NCBI GenBank assembly: GCA_028715965.1
Contig: JAQUQS010000006.1
Location: forward strand, 1 to 50,162
Length of the DNA: 50,162 nt
Source: Candidatus Omnitrophota bacterium
Lineage (GTDB): Bacteria > Omnitrophota > Gorgyraeia > Tantalellales > Tantalellaceae
Reading direction: 5' to 3'
In this document: positions 7,481 through 19,800 of the stretch, piece after piece
How positions within the stretch are numbered: position 1 is the stretch's first letter
Layout: each line of letters starts with the position of its first letter
Translations under genes and position numbers: made by a program
Notes under the pieces: generated by a model
Database searches by the model: none
Seen by the model: only the letters and a program-made list of their open reading frames with translations
What the model was told of the DNA's origin: nothing

Positions 7481-8083
7481 ATGCGGATCGCGGTTCTTGT
7501 TTCAGGTAATGGCACTAACCTTCAGGCGCTCATGGACGCCCAGAAGGATGGACAGTTATCTTCGGGCGAAATAGTCCTTGTTCTTAGCGATAACAAGGAC
7601 GCGTTCGCGTTAAAGCGGGCCGAGCGGAACGGGATAAGAACAGTTATCAAGGAGCTTTCCGGGGAGATGACGAGAAAGGACCTGGACGACCATATCCTGC
7701 GAGAGCTTGAAGGGGAAAAGATAGAGTTAGTGGTACTTGCCGGCTATATGCGTATACTGGGTCCTGAGCTGGTAAAAAAATACAGGGGCAGGATCCTGAA
7801 CATACATCCGGCGCTTTTGCCGGCATTCAAGGGGGTCCATGGGATAAGGGACGCTTATGAATGTGGAGTGAAGATAACGGGTGTGACCGTACATTTTGTC
7901 GACGAAGGCCTGGATTCCGGGCCGATAATCCTGCAGGAGCCGGTAAGGATCGGGAGCGGAGACACGCTTGACGCGCTTGAAAAGAAGATACATGAAGTGG
8001 AACACAGGTTGTATCCTGAGGCCGTAAGGCTGTTCGTTTCCGGGAAACTTAAGATGGACGGCAGGAAAGTCATTATTCAGTGA
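7481..8083 (+). CDS. purN: Phosphoribosylglycinamide formyltransferase
   Basis: A 200-residue enzyme that transfers the formyl group of 10-formyltetrahydrofolate to GAR in purine synthesis. SGNGTNLQAL near the N-terminus binds the phosphoribosyl substrate. The catalytic triad is visible as N107 and H109 in NIHPALLP and D145 in DEGLDSGP. Length is normal for the small folate-dependent enzyme (not PurT). It is the first gene after rnfB, 18 bp away, with GGAG about nine bases before the ATG, and probably shares the rnf transcript. The other purine genes lie 21 kb away at 29116-33243. Confidence 0.96.
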   Translation: MRIAVLVSGNGTNLQALMDAQKDGQLSSGEIVLVLSDNKDAFALKRAERNGIRTVIKELSGEMTRKDLDDHILRELEGEKIELVVLAGYMRILGPELVKKYRGRILNIHPALLPAFKGVHGIRDAYECGVKITGVTVHFVDEGLDSGPIILQEPVRIGSGDTLDALEKKIHEVEHRLYPEAVRLFVSGKLKMDGRKVIIQ

Positions 8084-8091
8084 TAACGTAA

Positions 8092-9653
<1,562 letters not shown>

Positions 9654-9659
9654 TAAATG

Positions 9660-9700
9660 CCCGGTCGGGACGGACAACGTCAAGGCCGGGTTTTCTTTTT
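9660..9700 (+). terminator. Terminator after the ftsB-like gene
   Basis: CCCGG (9660-9664) pairs with CCGGG (9686-9690), directly followed by TTTTCTTTTT (9691-9700). The hairpin overlaps the 3' end of the convergent PfkB gene, whose last lysine codons use the T-run. Confidence 0.6.
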
Positions 9701-10651
9701 GCCGTGGCGGCCCATCAAGAGACGCACCTGCCTAAGGCTTTTCAGAGCTTCCGTAGCTCCAGTCCCTAAACAAACGACCCCTGAAACGGCGGAAGCGAAT
9801 TCCAGGTTGTCCCGCATATTATCCCAGAACGAGTTATTGTCGTTAATATAATGCATGTATATCAGTCCCGCGGTAAAGGCATCCCCGGCCCCGATAGTGT
9901 CCCTGACCTTTACTTTGAAGGCCCGCTGATACAGTTCTCTCTTCCCGTTCCAGAAAAGGGAGCCTTTTTCTCCCAGGGTCACCACCGTATTGGGGCGGAT
10001 ACAACGTAGTGCTTTGCTCAATGTCCGTGTTCCCGTTATGGCCATTATGTCGGATTCGCTCATTCTGGGCAGAGAGACAATATCAATGAGCTTTTTTATT
10101 CGCCGGATGGCCTTGTTCCTGTCCTTGACCCTATGTGGACGCCAGTTCGGGTCGAAGGTTGAGAAGACCCCTTTTTTTACCGACTGCTCCAGTAGATACA
10201 ACGAGTTCTCGAACGTATGATCGTTGTATGCGTACAGGGAAGCGACGTGAAAGGCGGCGGCATTATTAAGCGGCTTACCGGTGAGCTGTCCGCGCGTAAA
10301 AGCCGCGTCTTTTCCCTCGGGACTGTAAAAAATATATGAGGAATTACCGTTCTTATCCAGGCTGGCTATGGCAAGCCCGGTCCTTATTTTTTTATCGGGG
10401 ACCAGAAGAGAGGTGTCGACGCCAGATCCCTTCAAGGCATCTACCAGTATGCCGCTTAGACGGTCCGTTCCGGTCTTGGCCATTATAGATACGGGAAGCC
10501 CTAGTCTGGCAAGGTGGACAGCTGTATTCAGCACAGATCCCCCCGGGCGGGCCTGTATTTTACAATGCCCGTGTTTTTTGGGGGCGGAAGATATCAGGTC
10601 AAAAGCGATATTCCCGCAACAAATTATATTATTTTCTTTCACCGGACCCAT
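9680..10651 (-). CDS. PfkB-family sugar kinase
   Basis: A 323-residue ribokinase-fold kinase that phosphorylates a sugar or related alcohol with ATP. PfkB signature 1 is seen as GGSVLNTAVHLARLG near residue 32. Signature 2 is DTIGAGDAFTAG near residue 268, containing the catalytic Asp and anion hole. The substrate (ribose, fructose, adenosine or other) cannot be decided. The ATG has only a weak AGG before it; a GTG three codons downstream (plus-strand 10642) has a better-spaced AGGA and may be the true start. It is transcribed alone, convergent with the eno operon and divergent from the giant gene. Confidence 0.9.
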   Translation of the reverse strand: MGPVKENNIICCGNIAFDLISSAPKKHGHCKIQARPGGSVLNTAVHLARLGLPVSIMAKTGTDRLSGILVDALKGSGVDTSLLVPDKKIRTGLAIASLDKNGNSSYIFYSPEGKDAAFTRGQLTGKPLNNAAAFHVASLYAYNDHTFENSLYLLEQSVKKGVFSTFDPNWRPHRVKDRNKAIRRIKKLIDIVSLPRMSESDIMAITGTRTLSKALRCIRPNTVVTLGEKGSLFWNGKRELYQRAFKVKVRDTIGAGDAFTAGLIYMHYINDNNSFWDNMRDNLEFASAVSGVVCLGTGATEALKSLRQVRLLMGRHGKKKTRP

Positions 10652-10674
10652 CCTGTTAATATGGCTGAATCATA

Positions 10675-10703
10675 ATAATAGCATTAAGTTAAGGGAAAAT
10701 CAA
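10675..10703 (-). promoter_or_regulatory. Putative promoter of the PfkB kinase
   Basis: Read on the minus strand: TTGATT (plus 10698-10703), 17 bases, TATTAT (plus 10675-10680). This leaves a leader of about 17 nt before the ATG. Confidence 0.5.
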
Positions 10704-10790
10704 GGCCCTGACGCATTATCCGGATTATAAGATATTGCAAATAAATATGTTACACGAAAGCCCGGGGAGGACGCGCGAACACAATTTTTA

Positions 10791-10820
10791 TTGACTTAAC
10801 TAGCTTTTTTATGATATAAT
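10791..10820 (+). promoter_or_regulatory. Promoter of the giant gene
   Basis: TTGACT (10791-10796), 18 bases, TATAAT (10815-10820). Predicted start near 10827 gives an AT-rich leader of about 49 nt. No clear Shine-Dalgarno sequence precedes the ATG at 10876 (only CAAAG), unlike most genes here. Confidence 0.75.
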
Positions 10821-10875
10821 GCCGCACATGTTTAGCGTTTACTACTATATATAATAATGTTATATTTTTCAAAGT

Positions 10876-13800
10876 ATGCATACGTATAAAACCGGGATAA
10901 TACCAAAGATCATTTCGATATTTCTTGTTCTGCTGCTTGTGTTTAACGATGTCTCGCAGGCGGCGGGACCTGTTTTGCGTGGAGAAATGACCACGGAAGG
11001 CAACGGGGATCTTTCCGCGCCCTCGCGTAATAATCCAATAGCTACGGTCACCCGCGACGAGAACGGACGTCTTATTGTGAGCGCCGACCAGTTATATACC
11101 GGTGAGCTTACTCGGGACCTCAAGGAAAAAGCTGGAGTAGTTTATATCAGTTTTCTTATCGGCAGGATACTTGACCGCTTTGGAAGTTCGATAAGTGCCT
11201 CTGGGGTGAGAAAGGTCCTGGCTTCCAACATCGCCAACTTTGAGGACAGGATAGATTTTTCGCGCGTAAAATGGGAAGACCTTTATAAGGAGAACGATGT
11301 TTTTTGCCTGAAATATCTGGATGACCTGGGTGTGGAAAAAGAATTCCGGTATTATCTCAAGGATGGAAGACCGAAAAGTAAATCCGGCGTGAAGGAAATC
11401 CCGATAGGAACAGGTAAGGCGGTCGTGGCGATAGGGAAAGTGGTCTCGCGTGGCGCGAGTGCGGCCGTAGAAGGAACAGATACTACATACCAGGACCTGT
11501 TGGATGAGGGGTATAGCTTCAGTGTGTCAGAGGAATATGATAGCAACCTGGGGACTGCCAGGAATTATGTGGACATCACTTATCCCGGCGCGGAAAGACC
11601 CGAAAGGGCCAGGATATCTTATATCGTGGTCCCCGAAACCAAGGTCATAATCATAGATGAGTTCTATCCCGAATTCCCCGAAGAAAGAAAAGGCCGCGGC
11701 CGCGCGCTTTTACGACACCTGCTTTCAAGACAAGAATATGCCGGATATGACGTGATAGCTCTGGCTTCCGGAGAATTTCAGCGGTCTTTCATGAAAATGC
11801 CGGAGTATCAGCCTATGGCAGAAGCCGACGGGGGAGGGAGCATATATGACAGGGCGGGGGCCGGGAAGGTGAACGCGTTAGGTTCGCCCGAAGTTATGAT
11901 ATCTTTCATTGGTAACCCGGGGCTTTATGAATATATCAAGGGGTCGTGGGAAAGCGCTACTCTTTGCGGGATAGTTCCGTATGACGCGGGTTATCCTGAA
12001 ATAGGTGACGCGCGTGACGATGATTCCGTTCTCGCGGAAAAAGATGCGCTCGAAGCCAAGGCCGATAACATCCTCAACGCCTATTATTCCGGAGACAGGG
12101 AGGCTTTCGTCGCTGTATGCCGGGATGCCGGGGCAGAGCCGTCCGTGACCTACAGAAGTCTGATGAAGGCGACAAGGGAACACGTTGTCGGTATTACGAG
12201 CGGAAGCGCCTGGGCGCATGTCGACAAGGAGACTAACGAAGTGGATGTCGAGGTCGATACCAGGACAGGGATGGTCAGGAAAACCCCCAAGAACGACGAT
12301 CCAGAAGAAGCGTCGCTTATCCTGTCGAGTTATCTCAACGCGGGCAATACCCTGGGAGGGCTCATATCGCCTTTTGTCGTTATTGACGGCCGTATTTACC
12401 AGGAAAAAGTCCTGCCTCTCGATAGATATATCCTATCGCTCTCACGCGGATATGACGCGCACACCCATGAAAGCGGGCTTACATACGAGGTATGTATGGA
12501 TCGGGCCCGTAAAATGCTGCGGGCAGTAACAGACCTGATGGTCGAGGCGGCCGGCAGGGGGATACTGATCAGCGACGCCAAGCTTACCAACATGGGGTTG
12601 GACGCCGACGGTAACGTAGTCCTCTTCGATCTGGGATACATGTCTTACCACGATACACGTGTTTCCGGGAAAGACATGAGCATGATAACCGCTAATATCT
12701 ATACCAATACTTTCCGTTTGATAAATCTTGGGGGGGACCAGTCCGAGGAAAGGAAAAAGAGCAAGTTCGGGATCGATTGCGCGCGTATCTGGAAAGAATT
12801 GACCTCCGGCCACCCGGTATCCCCGGACGAATATCCAGTATGGGATATAAGTGCCGGTATCGGGAAAGACCTAGTGGAAAGAATAGAACGAGTTTTGCCC
12901 GACGAAAATGAGGCGGGGAAAAAACACCGAGTAGCCGTTATGTCGAGGGATGTCCGGCTGAGAAGAACACTGAAAGAACAAACAATACTTATGTTGTCGG
13001 GAGAAGTGGCAGTTTCAGATGTCCGGACCGGCGGGACCCGCGGTGGGAGTCCGTTCGTGAACGCCGATAGGCCGGGGCTTATTGAAAAAGTGCGGGCGAT
13101 CGTCCCGATGGTGATACTGGTTCTTTCGTTGCCGGTCCTTATGGGCGCGGCCCCCGCTTACGGACAGGCCTTAGTGCCTGTTTGGGGCGTAATAGCCATC
13201 TTTGGCGGGGTAGCGCTTATGCCTGTGGTCGTTATGATGGCAATGGAAGGACCCGGGAGCATACCTCCCATGTTCGGCAGGGCGCCCGATCGTGGTATGT
13301 TCAATGACGCGAGGACAAGAAGAGAGGTCCGGGCTTTGTTGGCATCGAACGATGAGGTAAAGAGAACCGTTATGTCGATAAGCGGGGACCCGGCCAGGAG
13401 AGACGAGCTTATAACGTATATATTGTCCATATTGGGTATACCGCTCGCGGCCGAACAAGCTGGGATAGCGCTACGCCAGGTCATAGCGGGCGAAATTGAC
13501 AGGCTTATACGGCTGGAACGCGGCTCGGAAAAGAGAATAGAACCGGCATCAGAAAGCACGTTATACGAACGAGGCGGAGAACAGCAACATGGCTCGGGTG
13601 ATTATTCGGACCTTTTAAGGGAGAAGATGAGGCGGGCCCGTGGAAAGAGAAAAGGCGAAGATAACGAAATTAACGGAAGAGCGATAGAGGCCGATAAGAT
13701 AAAAGCTACGGCCGTCATAGGCTTTATATCTACGGCCGTGATGATAGGTTTTGGCCCGCATATGCCCATGATAGAGGGGTTCGTTGTCGGAGTTCTCTAT

Positions 13801-16800
13801 CTTTTGGCTACAGGACTTCTTCCCACGCTTACGGGATACTTTATACGGGACAGGCTCTCATACCGCTATCATAGAAAAGAGCGCGGCCTGATAAGGCCGT
13901 TCATGAAGGCGGAAAACATACGGAACCTTTACGCCCATGACGCGGATTCCCGGGATAAGATCGCCTATTATTCATATACCACGGAAAAACTGTATGTCGA
14001 AAAAGCGGCTATGCGCAGGATACCGAAGCTTATACAGTATGTCATATACCTGCACGAGATGATCCATGGCACATGCAGGGTGAGAACGGAATTGGTGGCT
14101 CTTTCCCTTACCGTATGCGCTCCGTGGGTTTTCGCGGGGGCGGCACTCACGGTCATCTCAGCGTTCTTCATCCCGGCGGATGTCTATTTCTTCGCGGGAT
14201 TTACCTTGTGGAACATAGTTGTCCCGATATCAGCGCAGGTCATAGCGCGACAGGTCGGGGTTAAACGCAGTTTCGCGGGCCATAACCTGATATCCGGGCT
14301 CAAATGGAAGCATATGACGGATGAAGAGGTCGACAAAGCGATAGTAGAAGCCGCGCATAAACGTACATATGATCCCCAGACCGGACAGATGCTCTATTGG
14401 AGGGATTGGCTGAAAGGCGGGGACGGGCATAAGAATGTTGAGTTGATAACCGTACCAGGCCGGCCGGACGATATCGTAGTGGTGAAAGCCGGGTATGACG
14501 TGAATCGCGACGATAAACAGCTCCTTGCCGCGATCAAGGGGTCATCGAAGCAACACGCGGTCCTTATCATAGCGGATGATGGAAGGAACTGGCAGAGGTC
14601 CAGGAAAAAGATCGAACTCATAAAAAAACAGACCAAACGGTTCACAAAACATAGTTCGGTGACACTAAGAACGACAAAAGTTGACATAAGGTCCACGCGA
14701 TATGACCTGCGAAGGTTGAGGGATCTCAGGACGTTCTACCACAGGAGGCTTGACCGCATAGAGCATAGGAATATAGCGCGTGAATCCATAGCCAGCGAGG
14801 TCCACGGAGAAGTAAAAAGGTTGGAAACATTACTTGGATGGCTGAACGGGAAGAACATCAGGCATATACTTTTCATGGGGGACTATCTCGGGAAAACGGA
14901 GAACGGATACGAGGCGCTTGATGTTCTGGAGGAACATATTGTTTCAGGGAGGTTCCCCAGGGTCACTATGCTCATGGGTAAATCCGAACACTTTTTCCTC
15001 AGGAGCATTCTTGGGGATGAGAGGTTCAAGGACCTGTGGCCTACGCTCAGTGTCCAGGAAGGGCCGGCGGTCATGAGTTCGCTCGATAAACTGGCGGACA
15101 GGGTCCGTAAATTATCGGCTCTTCTTCCCACGATAGATAAGCTTAGAGAAATATCGTCAACGGAACTTACTTACTTGCGTGGGATCACACCCGGATACCT
15201 GGAGAAACTAAAAGAGATCTCCGGTGAAAAAAGCGCCCTGCATGAAGTGTCCGCTGGTGACCTGGTAATGCTGCAGAACCTTACGGACAGGGAGATAAGT
15301 GATCTTGTGGAAGCGGATGCCTTCGAAAGAACACTTGCCGCGACCATCAGGGGACGGGGAGAAATTGTTACCCCTGAGACGCTCGCCGCCGAAAGAAGGA
15401 AGGCCTACAGGTTCCATCCCAAGATCATAGGGCTTGCCGAATTCATGACAGAGAACATGAGGTTCGTGTATTCCGAGAACAGTCATCACAACCTTTTCAT
15501 GATAGGCGCTTTGCCGGAGGACCTTGAAAGACATGGGCTAAGGGGCATAGAAGCGCTTGATGATATGGAGAACGAATTCAGGCAAAGGACCAGATGCGGA
15601 CTTAGGTTGTTGAGGCTTATTAGCGATATGTGGATGCTTTCCATGTCGTCGGAGGGGGAAGAAGGAAGGGACGCTACCCTGTCGGATATTGAGAAGAAAA
15701 TGCTGGAAATGGTGATGGAAGAGCGTGACAGGAACAAGGAGACGGGGAGGGAGCTTATCCCCGAGGTAACGCTTACGGCGATGGAGGCCGATCTTAAGGA
15801 AGCGCTCCTGGTCGTGAAGAATATGGAGATGATACCCGCGGCAGCGGCACGCGAACAGATAGAAGATGTATTCGAAAAAATGCTGCAACATGTCGCGCAA
15901 ATAAATAAAGAAATGCCGGAGATATATGATACCGTGTTCCAGACGAAGTCCTCGCCGTTCATGACCGCGGTCCCGCACGGCATAGCTGTGGCGGAAAAAA
16001 GCGAGGAAAAGCTCAGGGAAAGAAGGACAGTGCTGGGTGTGGACGCCGTCTCCACCCCGAATGATTTTACCAGTGGGTTCCAAACGCTGAAACAAGTCCG
16101 CGTATTCACCCGTTTGGGGAGGGTCATCCTCTTATATGTTGATACCCTTGACAGGGAAAATCCGACGTTCGAAGAGACCATTGCCGCGCGTACCGTGGAT
16201 GAGATCATTGAAGGGAGGTCCCTTGAGACCATAACGCGCGGAAAATTATCGGCGGTGGAAGAAATATTGTCCTATTATGAAAGCCTCCTACGCCGTCAGA
16301 AGGCAAAGGGCCGTACGCCATTCTTCGCCAGGGTCATGACGATCGTGAGAAGCGTTGTCGGTGGGGCGCGCCGGGCGATAGATCGCGTGAGGGCCATAAT
16401 GGTCTACATAGGTGACCAGGTCTCGAGAGACGGGGTCCTGGCTGTTATGAGGAAGTTGAAGAGGGTAGTGGTAGAGGCCAATGATGAATATGGGGTATGT
16501 CGGGCATATTTCAAAGAGGGTTTCGAGATGGTGCGTAAGAAGGACTACAACGGCCTGATAATGCTGGAACAAGTGTTCACCTCTGAAACGGCCAGTCCCG
16601 AGCAAAGGAAAATGATCATGGATGAACTCCTCAGCCATATGAAACTTAATGAGGATGAGATGGGAAGCGTGGCCGCTTTCGAGGTGCTTGAGGAGATATT
16701 AAGCGCGAAATTCGCGCCCGGATATAACAAGTTCATGAACAGGATATATAAAGCCACTATGGACAAGATATATTTCAGGCTGGCGGATGTCGGCGTCTCG

Positions 16801-19800
16801 GATAATGAGAAAAAATACCGGATGTATATATCCCGCCACATACTTAACGCCATGATCCGCAATGAAAGATTCTATAATTTCGTCGGGAACGACGCCTTGA
16901 GGCGGAAGGACCAGAAGGAGAAGGAGGTGGGGTTCTTCTTCATAGGCGAAGTGCAAAAAAAACGCATGCTCAAGAACCTTCTCGGCAGAGAAATAGGACT
17001 TCAGTACAAGGAATCTTATTACGAGGATATCACGTCCCGAGATGTTTTCACACGGACGTATCGGGCTGATATGGAAGCCTATGTGAGCGATGTGATAGTC
17101 AGCCTTACTTTTCCCGGAAGTGACCCGACGCTGGCATACCTCGATATCATGGAATATCTCGAACACCCGGCCACCACGAACCTTAAAAGACACGCGTGGG
17201 TTGTCGGAAACATACGAAAAGAGCTCCCGCGTCTTGTCGAGGAGAAGATAGGTGAAGAAAAAGAAGAAGATCGGGTGATCACCTTATGGGACCTGGGTTC
17301 GGGGCATCTTACGCCCGTACTATTCGCCGCTATAGTCCTGGAGGAATTCGATAAGCATCCTGAGTGGGGGAGGCTTGGCGAACGTGTGACCGTGAAGATA
17401 AAGGCGGTCGATATAAACGATGAGGTGGGAGGACGCATAGAAAAGATATTGGAAGAAGGGTTCCCCTATGACGCGGATGAGCTGGTATTCCGGCGAGGAA
17501 AAGATATGCAGGAGCTCGAGGCCATAAGAACATTGAGGGACCTGGTCGATTCCGCGAAGTATCGCGAAAGAATAAAAAAGGCCGGGATGATAGAATTCGT
17601 CAGGGGGAGTATAGTAGGTGAGAGGAATATACTGGAAGAAATGGTCAGGCCCCACGATGACGAGGCGCGGAGCGCGGATATTGTTTATATGAGTTTTGTC
17701 CTGTGGCAGCTCGCTCCGGAAGCGCGGCGTGTTCTGTTCGAAAAATTGTCAGGCCTTCCTGAGCGAAGCCGGATCTTTACGAGGCTCCATGGCACCATGG
17801 TAAAAGAGATACTGTATGATGTCCCGTTCAGCCTCAAGGTAGCCGAGCCGGAGAACGGTATAATGAATACGGGATGCAGGTACGTACTTAGCAGGAAGCC
17901 GTTAGTGGACCTGCCTCCATGGTACGGTCCGGTAAAATCCGATCTTTTGGGCAAAGATAGCCGAGTGAAGGATGAAGACGCGGCTTTATTGGCCAGAGAG
18001 AACGCCGTATTTAATACAACCTCGGAAAGGAATGTGATGGCAACGTTCCTTGAAGAGTCAGGCGAAGCGCGGGCGTTCATGCGTACTGTTATCAGGGAGA
18101 ACAGGTGCGGAATAAAGATATCCAGTGGTTTCGGCCGCCTGGCCATGAGGGATGGGAACCATATCTGGATGGATAGATGGCTTTTTGATATAAAGGACGA
18201 GAGTGAGTTCATCCCCAAACTCGTGATCTTTACGGCGCTTCTGGCGCATCAGACCCAACATGATACGCGCGCTGGGCCCGCGGCCGAAGAGTTCTGGGAA
18301 GAAGTCCGGGCATGTTCGATGGAGATCAAGGTCTACATAGAGAACATGAGAAAGGTTCCCGGACTTGACAAGGCAATAAGGGACCTTCTGGCGGGATCTT
18401 TTGATCTTGAACGCATAGCCTGCGACGATGTCCTCGATATAGCCGCCAGTTATGACCAGGACATACGATGTTACGACCGGGACGGGCAGCTGACAAAACG
18501 AGGAGTACTCCAAATATGTGAATTCGTGGGTAAATACTACGATAAGTTCCGGTCCTTCCTGGATGTGCGTCCTTCCGAGAACGCGCTTCTCGCGCCATGC
18601 TATGTAGGCCATGACCAGGCGGTAAAACGCGTAGTGAACCCGGATAACCTTCCCATGACCGGGCTTTACGCCGCCGCGGGCGCTGACATATCGAATTTCC
18701 TGCTTTCCACTAATTGTACTACCGGTATCTTCGTGGATTCGACGGAGATAACCGAAAACCGCCTGAGGAAGGCTTGTTCTACATGGTCCTGTCCTCTGTG
18801 GGATGACCAGTATGCCGCGTATAAATATGAGTTCGGTTTTGGTAAGGTGGCCCTCCTGCATAACCCGCGTATGGGGATATGGATGGAAGACAGGATCATA
18901 CAGGAACTCCACTCGATAGGAGTAGAACGTTCCGATATCCTGGGGATAGACGAAGTCTCGATATTCCCGGGCGGGCCCAATAGGGTGTCCATAAGGTTCC
19001 TGTGGGCGTATCCCGGAGAAGGGAAAAAAGAACGGCGGATAATCTATGTGCCGGCAGCCATACACAAGCCTTTAGAATATCCAGACGATCTCAATGAACT
19101 CCTTGCCCGGAGGGGGTCAATGGGTTTGCTGGACATGTATTACCAGAGAGCCGCTATGGATGTGCCGAACCAGTACGTGTATTTCCTGGGAAAGATCGCG
19201 GCGGCCATAAAGCCTGGCGGGTTCGTGATAACTGACGATCATACCAATGAGGATGAGCTGAGTTTCCCCGAAGTGTCTCCGGAGCGTATACTTGGTGTTC
19301 GCGGCGCCGGAGCCTTCACCGGGGACCTGCTTGAAGGGAACCCTGAAGCAGTCTTCTGGGACGGCCTTATGCTCCGGACTGTCGAATATTACTATGGCTC
19401 GGGAATGAGGGTCAGGAAGAAAGCCCCGGATGCCACGGATGTAAAACCGGAATCACCGGATATGTCGACCGGGGACAGGGAGGAACATTTCCTTTGGCAT
19501 ACCGACCCGGGCACTCTTGCCAATGATCGTAACAGGGTACGTATGTTGAAAAACCTGTCGACGGCCAAAAAGAAGAATAAAAATCCTTTTTCAGAAAGAG
19601 AACTGTATCTTGAGCCTGTCGCGAATATCGAGCCGGGGGTGGTGAGAGTCTATGTATATCCGGGGAAAGGCCGGTCCCGGGTAAAGACGGATAAGCAGGG
19701 GAGGTTCGTTCTTCCCGAGGAATACAGGGATAATTTCCCCTCGGGCGACGTAACGGTATCCGGGTGCTGGGACCATCTCTTATTGTGGGATTCGCCTCTT

